Shown piece by piece: positions 18,810-29,009 of a stretch of DNA of 32,272 nt. The notes under the pieces were generated by a model. The model searched no databases and had not been told where the DNA came from. It saw only the letters and a list, made by a program, of their open reading frames with translations. Position numbers and translations under genes: made by a program. Every line of letters starts with the position of its first letter. Position 1 is the stretch's first letter. This DNA is from Acidobacteriota bacterium (GTDB lineage Bacteria; Acidobacteriota; Terriglobia; Terriglobales; Acidobacteriaceae), in NCBI GenBank assembly GCA_003224815.1, contig QHZW01000089.1, forward strand, positions 918-33,189, in the 5' to 3' direction.

Positions 18810-20216
18810 ATGTCGAAGGCGTTCGCCATCTCGATCGTCTGCACTTTGCGCGAGCACAGCCATCGGGCCTATCTCGTGGGTGGATGCGTGCGCGACCTTC
18901 TTCTGGGACGCGAACCCGCCGACTACGACGTCTCGACTGACGCCACGCCCGAACAAGTCATGCGGATTTTTCCGGAGACATACGCTGTCGGCGCGCAATT
19001 CGGAGTCGTGCTGGTTCCGCTGCCCGAGAGCGAAAAGCAGGTTCTCCATCGGCCAAAGCCGATTCGGAATGACAGTTTGGAAGAGGAAATCGCGGTCGGG
19101 CATACCCACAAACTCTGCGTTGAGGTCGCCACCTTTCGCCGCGATGTCGGCTACTCCGACGGCCGCCATCCCGACGAAGTTCAATTCAGTCGCGATCCCT
19201 GCGAAGACGTGCAGCGCCGCGACTTCACCATCAACGGCCTGCTGCTCGATCCAGAAAAGAATGAAGTACTCGACTTCGTTGGTGGGCAGGACGACCTCAA
19301 AGCCGGGATCATCCGCGCCATCGGCGATCCTGCCCTGCGCTTCGCCGAAGACAAATTGCGCATGCTTCGCGCCGTCCGCTTCGCCACGCGTTTCGAGTAC
19401 CAGATCGAGCCGGGTACGTTTTCAGCAATCCAGAAACTGTCCTCCCAAATTTCACAGGTTTCTCGCGAACGCGTACGCGACGAACTCACGCGCATGTTGA
19501 CCGAAGGTCACGCCAAGCGCGCGTTCGAACTGCTGGATCAATCGGGTCTTCTACAAGAAGTGCTGCCCGAAATCTCGGCCATGAGGGGCATCGAGCAGCC
19601 GCCTCAGTTTCATCCCGAGGGGGATGTTTTCGTGCACACCCTGCTGCTCCTCGAAAAACTCCCGCATCCCAGTCCGGCGACGCTGGCTTGGGGAGCATTG
19701 CTACATGACGTCGGGAAACCGCCAACTTTTCGCCGTGCGCCCGACCGCATTCGTTTTGACGAACACGCAAAAGTGGGGACCAGGATGGCCGAAGAAATCT
19801 GCCGCCGCCTGCGTTTTTCAAATGACGAAACCCGGCAGATTCTCGCGCTGGTAGAAAATCACATGCGTTTCGGAGACGTGCAACGCATGAAGCCTTCCAC
19901 TTTCAAGAAATTTATTCGCCTGCCGAAATTCGATCAGCACCTCGAACTTCATCGGCTGGATTGTGAATCCAGCCACCGCAGCCTCGGCATGTACAACTTC
20001 ACGCGCGAGCAAATTGCTAAGCTGCCAGCCGAATCTGTGCGGCCCAAGCCACTCGTCACCGGGGACGATCTGCTTGACGCCGGATATTCACCTGGTCCAC
20101 TCTTCCGTGAAATTCTGACGGCCGTCGAAGATGCCCAACTCGACGGAAGATTGGAAGACTCAGAGGACGCGATGCGTTTTGTGCGAGAGAACTTTCCGCA
20201 ATCAAGCAGAACGTAA
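18810..20216 (+). CDS. cca: CCA tRNA nucleotidyltransferase / poly(A) polymerase family with HD domain
   Basis: LVGGCVRDLLLGREPADYDVSTDATPEQV; RRDFTINGLLLDP; LRAVRFATRFEYQIE; HDVGKPPTF HD motif. Confidence 0.9.
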   Translation: MSKAFAISIVCTLREHSHRAYLVGGCVRDLLLGREPADYDVSTDATPEQVMRIFPETYAVGAQFGVVLVPLPESEKQVLHRPKPIRNDSLEEEIAVGHTHKLCVEVATFRRDVGYSDGRHPDEVQFSRDPCEDVQRRDFTINGLLLDPEKNEVLDFVGGQDDLKAGIIRAIGDPALRFAEDKLRMLRAVRFATRFEYQIEPGTFSAIQKLSSQISQVSRERVRDELTRMLTEGHAKRAFELLDQSGLLQEVLPEISAMRGIEQPPQFHPEGDVFVHTLLLLEKLPHPSPATLAWGALLHDVGKPPTFRRAPDRIRFDEHAKVGTRMAEEICRRLRFSNDETRQILALVENHMRFGDVQRMKPSTFKKFIRLPKFDQHLELHRLDCESSHRSLGMYNFTREQIAKLPAESVRPKPLVTGDDLLDAGYSPGPLFREILTAVEDAQLDGRLEDSEDAMRFVRENFPQSSRT

Positions 20217-20250
20217 CAGCAGTAACGATACAACACAAGACAAGTGAGAT

Positions 20251-20556
20251 TTACGCAGCGCGACGATCAGTGTTGCTGGTCATCTCATCAAACATGTACA
20301 GATGTTCCTCCGCACACGCCCGCAGCAAACGTCTCCATCCCAGACGTTTTTTCAGCCATTCGGCAAGCACCGTCTTCGCATTTACGTGAGCAATCAGTTG
20401 CTGTGGTGTGACTCGTCTCCAGGCGCAGTTGTCTTCGTCACTATTAGGAGTTGAACCGACCGACCGAAACTCCACGTGCCCATCGCATATCCGGTACTCT
20501 TCTCCGTCACGTCCGTTCTCCGATTCGAGTCGAAGGTGCATAGGTCTGAGAGCCAT
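20251..20556 (-). CDS. hypothetical protein
   Basis: MALRPMHLRLESENGRDGEEYRICDGHVEFRSVG..LTPQQLIAHV-like coherent sequence; internal start chosen. Confidence 0.6.
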   Translation of the reverse strand: MALRPMHLRLESENGRDGEEYRICDGHVEFRSVGSTPNSDEDNCAWRRVTPQQLIAHVNAKTVLAEWLKKRLGWRRLLRACAEEHLYMFDEMTSNTDRRAA

Positions 20557-20735
20557 GTTTTCGACCTCGTTTCGTTGAAGACACTCTAAAGTCCCATTTT
20601 GCTTCACATGGGCCAATCCGGAAGAAAACCCAGAGTTCCGGTGCAAAAACTGTATTTTGCCGGTTTACTTCTCACACGAGCGCAGGTTTGCCCTGCTTGG
20701 CTGTATCCCCATAGAATGAAAGTTCTTTTCACACC

Positions 20736-22217
20736 ATGCCACTTCGCCTGTTCAACACACTCTCTGGAAAAATTGAGGAATTCCGGCCGCTGGTGGACAA
20801 CGAAGTCCGCATGTACGCTTGCGGGCCTACGGTTTACGACTACGGCCACATTGGCAATTTCCGTACCTTCGTTGCGGTTGATATTCTGCGCCGCTACCTT
20901 CGCCAGAGCGGACATAAACTCCATCACGTCATGAACATCACTGACGTGGACGACAAAATTATCCGCAACGCGGCCCAGGCGGGAGTCAATGTGCACCAGT
21001 ACACAGCGAAGTATCAGAAAGCATTCCTCGAGGATGCGGCGGCATTGCATATTGAAGAGCCGCAAATCACTCGTGCCACCGAGCACATTGCGCAAATGGC
21101 AGAGTTCATCGCCAGACTGGTGGAGAAAGGGTTGGCCTACAAAACCGAAGACGGTTCCTATTATTTCCGGATTGCGAAATTTCCTGGATACGGCAAACTC
21201 TCCAAAAGAGATTTTGCCGGCATGGAAAACGGCGCGCGAGTTGATGTTGACGAATACGAAAAAGACAACGCTCGCGACTTTGCACTCTGGAAAGCACCCA
21301 AGTCCGGCGAGGCTTCTTGGGAGAGCGTCATCGGACCAGGTCGCCCGGGCTGGCACATTGAGTGCTCGGTCATGTCCATGCAAGAACTCGGCGAGAGTTT
21401 CGATCTGCATGCGGGCGGCGAGGATCTGATTTTCCCTCACCACGAAAATGAAATAGCGCAATCCGAATCGCTGACCGGCAAACAGTTCGCGCATTTCTGG
21501 TTCCATGCGCGATTCCTGCTGGTTGAAGGCGAGAAGATGTCGAAGAGCGCGGGCAATTTTTTTACGTTGCGCGATTTGGTGCTCAAAGGCCACAAGCCAT
21601 CTTCCATCCGGTATTTGCTGGCTTCGGTGCCCTATCGCCATCAGTTGAATTTCACCTTTGAAGGGCTGCAACAAGCCGCGGCTTCCGTCGAACGTCTGCG
21701 CAACTTCCGTTTACGCCTGAGCGGCAATTTCCCAGACGGTTCGTCGTTGGCGATGACCTCGCTTGCCGAGCAGACTTCAAAGCGCCTGCGCGAATCTCTC
21801 GACGACGATCTGAACACTGCGCAGGCCCAGGCGGCCATCTTTGACATGGTGCGCGCAGCGAACGCTGCCATTGACGAAGGCGAGATAAAGAAGGATGATG
21901 TGCCGCCTTTGCTCGCGGCTCTCGATCAGTTCGATGAAATATTCGCGGTTCTGAATGACGATGACGCCGAAAAGATGCAATATATCGCTGAGTGGGCCAA
22001 CTCCGATGGACGGGAGAAAGATATCAGCCCTGCTCTGCGCGATATTATCAGTTCCGCCGCACTTTCCGACGACCAGGTCAATCAGAGAATCGAGCAGATG
22101 AAAGCCGCACGTGCCGCCAAAAAGTACGCGGAATCCGATGCTATCCGCGCCGAACTCACCGCAGCCGCCATCATCATCGAGCAAACCAAAGAAGGCGTGA
22201 GATGGAGAAGGAAGTAG
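20736..22217 (+). CDS. cysS: cysteinyl-tRNA synthetase
   Basis: MYACGPTVYDYGHIGNFRTFVAVDILRRYL; HIECSVMSMQELGESFDLHAGGEDLIFPHHENEIAQSE; KMSKSAGNFFTLRD. Confidence 0.97.
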   Translation: MPLRLFNTLSGKIEEFRPLVDNEVRMYACGPTVYDYGHIGNFRTFVAVDILRRYLRQSGHKLHHVMNITDVDDKIIRNAAQAGVNVHQYTAKYQKAFLEDAAALHIEEPQITRATEHIAQMAEFIARLVEKGLAYKTEDGSYYFRIAKFPGYGKLSKRDFAGMENGARVDVDEYEKDNARDFALWKAPKSGEASWESVIGPGRPGWHIECSVMSMQELGESFDLHAGGEDLIFPHHENEIAQSESLTGKQFAHFWFHARFLLVEGEKMSKSAGNFFTLRDLVLKGHKPSSIRYLLASVPYRHQLNFTFEGLQQAAASVERLRNFRLRLSGNFPDGSSLAMTSLAEQTSKRLRESLDDDLNTAQAQAAIFDMVRAANAAIDEGEIKKDDVPPLLAALDQFDEIFAVLNDDDAEKMQYIAEWANSDGREKDISPALRDIISSAALSDDQVNQRIEQMKAARAAKKYAESDAIRAELTAAAIIIEQTKEGVRWRRK

Positions 22218-22226
22218 TGGCAGCCA

Positions 22227-22919
22227 TCAGCCAGCCGCACTCGCCTTCCGCAAGTTTCTTCCAAACTTCCTGCGCCACCTTCTGCTCCCCACCACCGCCT
22301 TTGGCCCGCCTTCTCCTTCCGCCGTCAACTGGATCCATCCTTTACGTGGATCAAGGACGGAAATGTATCCGCCGGGCGCAATCTCAAGTTGCTTTGAAAG
22401 GCGGTGCTTGAAATCCAGCCGGTCAGCTTCGGTCGGCTCAAACCATGCAGGTGTGATGAAATCCGAGACGCGCACGCCATCAATTTCATATCCCAGTTCA
22501 TCTGCCTCTACCGGATCGGCAACTTCGAGCGCATAAATTTGGTTGTCGATGGCCACAGCGCACCAGTTCGTCCACGGATCAGCCAACATTTCCAGCAGTT
22601 CGTGACTCAACGTCACTGTCCAAGGCGTTTCATTGCTGATGTCGAGCTTGGCGAATACTTTCCCAAGCGGCGTACCCTGGCTGCTGATTTCGTGATAACC
22701 CAGTACTCCCGCCTGGTCGGGGTTATCGAGTACCACGATCTGCCACCAGCCCTTCGCCAATTGCTGATTTCGCGCGCCGAATACCAACGTGCAATCCAGG
22801 TCCCAGTACGCGCGAAAGTCGTCTGTGACCTGTTTCTGCAAGGCAGGAAGAACCGCCTCGACTTGCGCATCGGTCAAACAGGTCGAAGCATTCGTAACTG
22901 CAATCATCGGAATAGCCAT
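22227..22919 (-). CDS. hypothetical protein with conserved-looking SHELLEMLADP motif
   Basis: Single coherent ORF; WTVTLSHELLEMLADPWTNWCAV.. EVADPVEADELGYEIDGVRVSDFITPAWF. Confidence 0.75.
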   Translation of the reverse strand: MAIPMIAVTNASTCLTDAQVEAVLPALQKQVTDDFRAYWDLDCTLVFGARNQQLAKGWWQIVVLDNPDQAGVLGYHEISSQGTPLGKVFAKLDISNETPWTVTLSHELLEMLADPWTNWCAVAIDNQIYALEVADPVEADELGYEIDGVRVSDFITPAWFEPTEADRLDFKHRLSKQLEIAPGGYISVLDPRKGWIQLTAEGEGGPKAVVGSRRWRRKFGRNLRKASAAG

Positions 22920-22980
22920 TCAGACTCCACGACAGCAGAGGTTGGAGGCACGGACGTCCTCGCGCCTCCACAGAGAAAAC

Positions 22981-23580
22981 TCAACGCATCGCGCAATTTG
23001 TCAATCCCACGTCAAACGCCTCACTTCCGCTGGCCGCGCATACTTGCTGGTTCCACCCCTGCTTCAACTGCGCCGTGTTCGGTGGTTCCGTTATCAGCTT
23101 GCGCCCGGTCGTTGGCGCAGACTGCGGTGCAGCCTGTGGCATTAAAGCAGCGAAATTGTTTACGGTTGAAAGAATGAGATTCACCGCTGCCGATATCCGC
23201 GCACTCAATAAGGCATTCGAAATGTGCGCTGATTGCAGTAGCGCCGGAAGGTTATGGTTCATATCAGAAATGACGCTTTGAATTTTCTGCAGCGTGGTGA
23301 CGTTTGCACTCGCTTTGTAATCGGCATACAGCGATTGCAGCAGGTTCAAATCACGGCTGGCCTGCGCTGAAATATTCTGAATGACGGCAACGTCGCCGGG
23401 ATTGGCCTGCTTTCCAGATGCGAACGCGCTTACCAGCGTGGCAATGTTGAGCGACATCTGTGTGAGCACCGGCAGGTCTTGCAAAGCGATGTTGATCCAT
23501 TGCGCGCTGCAACCTGTGGCTGCGATGCTGATCGCGAGCACGACTGCAAGCAGGGACTTCGACCTAAAATTAAGTTTCAT
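22981..23580 (-). CDS. predicted lipoprotein, hypothetical
   Basis: Signal peptide with lipobox-like SIAATGCSAQ; same strand as 22227-22919. Confidence 0.75.
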   Translation of the reverse strand: MKLNFRSKSLLAVVLAISIAATGCSAQWINIALQDLPVLTQMSLNIATLVSAFASGKQANPGDVAVIQNISAQASRDLNLLQSLYADYKASANVTTLQKIQSVISDMNHNLPALLQSAHISNALLSARISAAVNLILSTVNNFAALMPQAAPQSAPTTGRKLITEPPNTAQLKQGWNQQVCAASGSEAFDVGLTNCAMR

Positions 23581-24228
23581 GGATTCTCCTTGAAGTAGTT
23601 GTGAATGGTCCTACGACAGTTCTTATGCCTGCTCTCGACTCGTACCCTCGTAACACTGAACAGACACACGGCCACATCTGCGCCGGATAGCGCTCGGCGC
23701 ACGTCTAGCGATACTTGGGCTTCAGAAGTTGGGGATCGACGACCCTCGCGGAAAAGATTGCAAGCGTCTGATTAGGTTTGTTGAGCCTGACCGCTGCGCT
23801 ACCGACGCGGTCGCCGTCGTGACCGGTTGCCGATTCGGCAAGCACGCGTTGAAATTCCGCGACTGAGGAAAGGTCGCGGCCACAGTTGTTGATCTTGAAA
23901 TCGGACGTGCCGTTCGTGTTGCCGTCAAAGAATCATCGAAGGCTAAGCCACCACAGATGCAAACTGAAGTCGCCGACAGAAATCGGCAGCAGATGCTTGC
24001 CTACCGCGAAATGACGGACGACGACCTGTTCACCACGCAATGGGTGAAGGTCGAAACTGCCTCGAAGAATTTCCGGATACAAAGACGAAAGAATTGTGTG
24101 TGTTACGGCGAAGAAAAATCAACTTCCGCCGCGAAGTCCATCGCGAGGGCAAAGTGCTCTGCTCTCCCTGGCAAGTGCATAGGTCCTTCGCTTCGCTCAG
24201 GATGACAGAAATCAAGGACGCCCTGGTA

Positions 24229-25662
24229 TTACGCAGCCTTCTCGTACGCATGCGCCGCGCGCAGAATCGTGCTTTCGTCGAAGTGCTTGCCGAATATCTG
24301 CATGCCGATGGGTAGATTGTCTTTACTCTTGCCGACCGGAATCGATATTCCCGGAATACCGGCAAGGTTCGCCGTCACGGTATAAATGTCAGCCAAATAC
24401 ATCGCCAGCGGATCATCCACTTTCTCGCCCAGCTTAAATGCGGGCGTCGGACACGTCGGGCCGACAATGAGGTCAACCTTCTTGAAAGCGTCTTCAAAAT
24501 CTCCCGTCAGCAGCGTTCGTACGCGCTGCGCCTTCAGGTAGTACGCGTCGCAATAGCCGGCGCTCAGCGCATATGTCCCCAGCATGATGCGACGTTTTAC
24601 CTCCGCGCCGAAACCTTCATCCCGTGTCCGCCGATACATATCTGACAGCGACCGCGCACCCTTCACGCGAAGTCCGTAGCGCACGCCGTCGAAGCGCGCC
24701 AGGTTCGACGAGGCCTCCGCGGTTGCCACGAGGTAATACGCCGGAATCGCATACTTTGTGTGTGGCAGTGAGACATTCACTATCTCGCATCCCATCGCAG
24801 CGAATTTCTGGATTGCCGTCTCGATTGCGCTGCGCGTCTCAGCCTCCAATCCTTCGCCGAAATACTCTTTCGCGACGCCGATTTTCAGCCCTTTAACTGG
24901 CTTATCAAGCTCGGCAACATAGTCCGGCACTGGCAACTCGGCGGAAGTCGAATCCATCGGATCGCGACCCGCAATTGTGCGCAGCACGATGGCCGCGTCT
25001 TTCACCGTCTTCGTCAGCGGACCAATGTGATCGAGCGACGACGCAAATGCAATCAGCCCGTAACGCGAAACCCGGCCGTAGGTCGGCTTTAATCCGACCA
25101 GTCCGCAAAACGATGCCGGCTGGCGGATCGATCCGCCCGTGTCCGATCCCAAAGCTGCGACAGCCATATCTGCTGCGATCGCCGCCGCCGATCCGCCCGA
25201 CGATCCGCCTGGCACGCGGCTGAGGTCTCGCGGATTGTGCACTGGCTTGAACGCCGAGTTTTCATTCGACGAGCCCATTGCGAACTCGTCGCAGTTCAAC
25301 TTCCCCAACACCACCGCGCCCGCAGCTTCCAGGCGCACAACTGCCGTGCAGTCATATGGCGGAACGTAGTTGCCCAGAATCTTCGATCCCGCGGTAGTGC
25401 GCACGCCCTTGGTGACCATGACATCTTTGATTGCGACGGGAACGCCCGCCAGCGGTGGCAGTTTGTCATCCTCCTTGGCGAGTCTGTCTATTTCAGATGC
25501 CTTCTCCAGCCCGCGCTCCTTAGACAAGATTAAATACGCGCCGATCTTCGGATCATCGCTGTCGATTTTTGCGTAGAATGCCTCTGCCAGCGCCAAAGCG
25601 CTGGTCTTGCCTTGCGAAATAGCGGCGCGAGCAGCGTCGATTGTGAGGCCAGTTAAGTTCAT
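24229..25662 (-). CDS. gatA: Asp/Glu-tRNA amidotransferase subunit A
   Basis: [90 protein letters not shown] (amidase signature). Confidence 0.96.
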   Translation of the reverse strand: MNLTGLTIDAARAAISQGKTSALALAEAFYAKIDSDDPKIGAYLILSKERGLEKASEIDRLAKEDDKLPPLAGVPVAIKDVMVTKGVRTTAGSKILGNYVPPYDCTAVVRLEAAGAVVLGKLNCDEFAMGSSNENSAFKPVHNPRDLSRVPGGSSGGSAAAIAADMAVAALGSDTGGSIRQPASFCGLVGLKPTYGRVSRYGLIAFASSLDHIGPLTKTVKDAAIVLRTIAGRDPMDSTSAELPVPDYVAELDKPVKGLKIGVAKEYFGEGLEAETRSAIETAIQKFAAMGCEIVNVSLPHTKYAIPAYYLVATAEASSNLARFDGVRYGLRVKGARSLSDMYRRTRDEGFGAEVKRRIMLGTYALSAGYCDAYYLKAQRVRTLLTGDFEDAFKKVDLIVGPTCPTPAFKLGEKVDDPLAMYLADIYTVTANLAGIPGISIPVGKSKDNLPIGMQIFGKHFDESTILRAAHAYEKAA

Positions 25663-25756
25663 CGCGAAATCAGAAGTAAGAAGTAAGAATGCAGACCTAA
25701 AATCTAATACAGGTTTCACGAGAATTTACTTCTGCTCTGATTCCTGACTTCCGCAT

Positions 25757-26095
25757 TCATCTTTCAATCACTTTCGGAACTTTGAAGAACGTGTTATCCG
25801 CGTCCGGCGAGTTGGCCAGCGCGACATCCGGAGTGAATGACTTTCGCAGGCCCTCAAGCACATCCTCGCGACTGGAATACGCGAAACGCTCACTGCCTTG
25901 TTTGGACTCATCCACGCCGTAACGGTCCGAAACCTGCGCCATTGGCGGCACGTCCGCTGTGTCAAGCTCGTTGAGCGTGTCCACGTGACCGAGGATTGAG
26001 TTCAGGTCGCGCACCATGCGCGCCCGCTCGTCCTCGCCTAATTCAAGATTGGAGAGATCAGCAACATACGCCACGTCTTTTTCGGTGACCTTCAT
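25757..26095 (-). CDS. gatC: Asp/Glu-tRNA amidotransferase subunit C
   Basis: VAYVADLSNLELGEDERARMVRDLNSILGHVDTLNELDTADVPP; upstream of gatA on the same strand. Confidence 0.95.
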   Translation of the reverse strand: MKVTEKDVAYVADLSNLELGEDERARMVRDLNSILGHVDTLNELDTADVPPMAQVSDRYGVDESKQGSERFAYSSREDVLEGLRKSFTPDVALANSPDADNTFFKVPKVIER

Positions 26096-26152
26096 ACCAA
26101 ATCAGAAGTAAGAAGTCAGAATGCAGAACTGCAAATCGAAGCTCCGCCTGAT

Positions 26153-26506
26153 TCACTTCTGAATTCTTTCTTCTCCATTTTGCATTGTTCGTCGCACCAC
26201 GAATTCGATCCGGTTAACGTTCTTCGCCGTGTAACGGTTAATTACAGCCAGATATTGTGGTGCCAGGCGCTGCAGCTCGGCGCGCCATCCCGCGTCCGGA
26301 ACTGCAACCGCAAGTACGCCTTTACTAAACTCCAAAGCGCGTGTGCGGTCAGCGACTGCCGATCCGCATGCCAGCGGCCAGGCAAGGACCGGGCTTTCAG
26401 ACGCAGGTGCCGCGCGCAAACTTCTGCTGACTATTCTTTCCAGCGCCGAATCAATGCCATCCAATTTTCTATTGTCACTATTCACGGGAGTTTTTGATTC
26501 TAGCAC
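26153..26506 (-). CDS. DUF721/DciA-like protein
   Basis: AWPLACGSAVADRTRALEFSKGVLAVAVPDAGWRAELQRLAPQYLAVINRY pattern. Confidence 0.8.
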   Translation of the reverse strand: MLESKTPVNSDNRKLDGIDSALERIVSRSLRAAPASESPVLAWPLACGSAVADRTRALEFSKGVLAVAVPDAGWRAELQRLAPQYLAVINRYTAKNVNRIEFVVRRTMQNGEERIQK

Positions 26507-26663
26507 TGCGGCGAGGCCGCGGATCGTTGGTTACTGAGCAAAGAAAGATTGTCCTGCTAATTCCAGAATAGCAATTTCATGGGGTGGATTGTGCCACAGT
26601 TTCCAACTTTATTTTCGGAATTATCACCTTCACAAACCAGAGTAGCTAGCACACAAACAAAGC

Positions 26664-26697
26664 CGCCAGCTCCCCCTAAAATGGACGCTGGCGGCTC
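26664..26697 (-). terminator. possible terminator/hairpin
   Basis: GCCGCCAGC ... GCTGGCGGC inverted repeat with ~16-nt loop; minus strand continues TTTGTTTG. Confidence 0.4.
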
Positions 26698-26791
26698 AAC
26701 GGCGAGTGTGGTCGTGCGAACACCCCACCGCAAAGTAAATGATATTGAGGGTTGGGCAGGTCGGCGAGACCACTAAAGTGGGGTATTTCGA

Positions 26792-27073
26792 TTACTTGCG
26801 CTTGAGGCTGGCTTTGCTATGCTTCGTAGCCTTAGTTGGCGTCAGGTGGATTTGGGCGTTCCAAAAATGCCGCAGTATCGACTCCACTTCGCGCATATCG
26901 ATGGCTTCTTGTCCGGGGAGGATAACGAGTGGATACCATGTAGGCCTCTCTCCGTGGGGGAAAAGCGGGAGAGTGCCAACTAAGATTTTGACTTCTGTTC
27001 CATTTTCTAGTCGTCGCGTCTCGGCTACTTTTACCTTAGCCTGTTTTTGCAAAACTACAGGAGCATCTCGCAT
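26792..27073 (-). CDS. hypothetical protein
   Basis: MRDAPVVLQKQAKVKVAETRRLENGTEVKILVGTLPLFPHGERPTWYPLVILPGQEAIDMREVESILRHFWNAQIHLTP..; no recognised family. Confidence 0.55.
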   Translation of the reverse strand: MRDAPVVLQKQAKVKVAETRRLENGTEVKILVGTLPLFPHGERPTWYPLVILPGQEAIDMREVESILRHFWNAQIHLTPTKATKHSKASLKRK

Positions 27074-27382
27074 CGGTCACAACCCTTATGAAGGCATCCG
27101 ACACGTGGGAGCAGTTCAAGAGGATGCTAGACAAATCATTGCCGAGGTACGGCGATACTCCGTATCTGCCGTTTGAGGAATGATGCGCTGGCGGGCATTC
27201 TTTCCGCGCCCGCCACCAAAGTTTTAACGAGTATGGTTTGTGAAGGTGATAATTCCGTTTATTTTTGTTTTGCTTTGTGCGAGTTAAGTCAACTCGGTCG
27301 CCGCGGGGGGCTTGACAAGAATTTTGCACAGATTTCGTACACGTCCGATGTGATCTTTGCCGAAGCAGTTTCGGCCACCTCA

Positions 27383-28000
27383 TTACGAATTGGAATGCGC
27401 TTCGGGAGTGTGCAGCCGTTGGCCAACCAGGTAAACGTAATGCAATCCTGAAACGATGGTAAACATGAAAGTGGCTCGCAGGGCCACAGTGCGCGCAATC
27501 CACACCCATCTGGAGTGATCGATCTGCAGCAGAATCACGAAGACCACAGCCGCAAGCTGCGAAAAAGTATTGGCTTTACCAAAGATGCTGGGACGGAAAT
27601 CACGCAGCCCAGCAATCGTGTAAAGAACGCCGCTGACGAGCAGGATGCAGATGTCCCGGCTGAAAACCATCACGGTAAATTTCCACGGTATCTGATGAAC
27701 GATGGAAAGAATGAGAAACACGGTGCTCAGCAGCATCTTGTCAGCGATTGGATCCAGGTACTGGCCCAGAAGTGTCTGCTGATGCAGTCGCCGCGCCAGC
27801 AGTCCATCGAGTCCGTCGCTTAGCCCCGCCAGCACAAACAAAATGAGTGCGCCTTGGTAGTGATGATCAAGTAGTTTGATAACAATGAAAGGCAGAAACG
27901 CAAGGCGTGCCAGCGTGAGCTGATTGGGCGCAGTAAGAATTTGCGAGATTCTGATCGCCGTTGCCTTGGGATCGTGCACGGAATTGGCAGTCTCAGCCAC
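27383..28000 (-). CDS. pgsA: CDP-diacylglycerol-glycerol-3-phosphate 3-phosphatidyltransferase-like (CDP-alcohol phosphatidyltransferase)
   Basis: SDGLDGLLARRLHQQTLLGQYLDPIADKML matches DGxxDGxxAR-x8-GxxxDxxxD. Confidence 0.9.
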   Translation of the reverse strand: MAETANSVHDPKATAIRISQILTAPNQLTLARLAFLPFIVIKLLDHHYQGALILFVLAGLSDGLDGLLARRLHQQTLLGQYLDPIADKMLLSTVFLILSIVHQIPWKFTVMVFSRDICILLVSGVLYTIAGLRDFRPSIFGKANTFSQLAAVVFVILLQIDHSRWVWIARTVALRATFMFTIVSGLHYVYLVGQRLHTPEAHSNS

Positions 28001-28164
28001 GAAGAGATTGTCGCCGCGTCGAGCGCGGTTGGCAACCGCGAGGCATCTCAGATGGCATGGAATTTGCCGCGGTTTAGAGCGCTCCCGCGCTCCGAATACT
28101 GCGTACCCGCGATCAGGACCCTGGCTCTTCGCATGATAAAATTATTTCCAGTCTGGTCGATCAC

Positions 28165-28241
28165 AGGCGCGTAGCTCAGTTGGTTAGAGCGCTACCTTGA
28201 CACGGTAGAGGTCTGGGGTTCGAGTCCCCACGTGCCTACCA
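28165..28241 (+). tRNA. tRNA-Val (anticodon GAC), CCA encoded
   Basis: Cloverleaf: acceptor AGGCGCG/CGTGCCT, D arm GCTC..GAGC, anticodon stem CTACC TTGACAC GGTAG, T arm TGGGG TTCGAGT CCCCA, ACCA end. Confidence 0.93.
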
Positions 28242-28646
28242 TTTCTTTCTCCTGTGTTTCTGCGGCCTTGAGTCGACCGTCGTAATGCTTTCAGGGCCAC
28301 CAAAATTCCCTTTACTGCAAATTTACTGCAAATCGATTCCCATATGAGGTTTCAGTCTCGTCGCGTAGCCCCGAGCAGAACCCAGATTCGCTTCGCGTTG
28401 TAAAGGCTGGCCAGCTGCCGAGAAATTCGTTGTTGACATCTGCATAAAATCGCGCAAAATTTCGTCGATTTTTGAGGCTTGGCATCCGCCGGTTGCGCGA
28501 TTAGTGTGCCTGGTGGGCTACATGGGAACACGTGGGAACACGTCGGAAATCAAGGCCTGCGGAGTAATTGCACCTAGTAATTGCACCTCGTGAACATGTA
28601 TGCACCCGAGCGAAAAATAATTGCGACAATATAGGAGAAATGCAAA

Positions 28647-29009
28647 ATGACAGCACCCCAACGTTCTCGTCATTTCGTTAAGACAGGACACGCTCCTGGG
28701 CACATCCGGGAATGTCTGTTGAATGCACTCGACATACAGGCGGATTGGTGGAAAAACCTTGAAATGGATTTCCTCCGTGATTCGGATCAGCGGTGGTGGG
28801 ACAAGGCTTCACCGTTGAGACCCGCGCATTGGATCATCGAACAACTTTGGCATTGCGCTGATATTGTGCCCGGTCTTGAGCGCCGCTCGGTGATGGACTG
28901 GCTGGCGGACCAGGAATACTTTACCTATTCCCAGCTTGTACGCGCACTCAAGGAAGATCTGGATGAGCGAGTAGCTACACCGCAAGAAAGCCAAACGAGC
29001 GCAAGTTAG
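28647..29009 (+). CDS. hypothetical protein
   Basis: GGAGAAATGCAAA upstream of ATG; coherent MTAPQRSRHFVKTGHAPGHIRECLLNALDIQADWWKNLEMDFLRDSDQRWWDKAS.. Confidence 0.65.
   Translation: MTAPQRSRHFVKTGHAPGHIRECLLNALDIQADWWKNLEMDFLRDSDQRWWDKASPLRPAHWIIEQLWHCADIVPGLERRSVMDWLADQEYFTYSQLVRALKEDLDERVATPQESQTSAS

Noticed and set aside
20604-21674. 356-aa minus-strand ORF
   Set aside because: Antisense to cysS, which has unmistakable synthetase motifs; long shadow ORF in GC-rich sequence.
24170-24210. GGTCCTTCGCTTCGCTCAGGATGACA and the similar CTTCGTGAAGCGAAGCCTGTCCTGAGCGAGGTC at ~10396
   Set aside because: Looks like a common dispersed intergenic palindrome; too diverged between the two sites to claim as a defined repeat here.
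27089-27184. 31-aa plus ORF MKASDTWEQFKRMLDKSLPRYGDTPYLPFEE opposite to the 26792 minus gene (possible toxin-antitoxin)
   Set aside because: Too short, and neither partner matches a known toxin or antitoxin motif.
28242-28440. Possible integrase tail or att site after tRNA-Val (TTTACTGCAAATTTACTGCAAA)
   Set aside because: No integrase motif in any frame and no second copy of the tRNA 3' end in the window.
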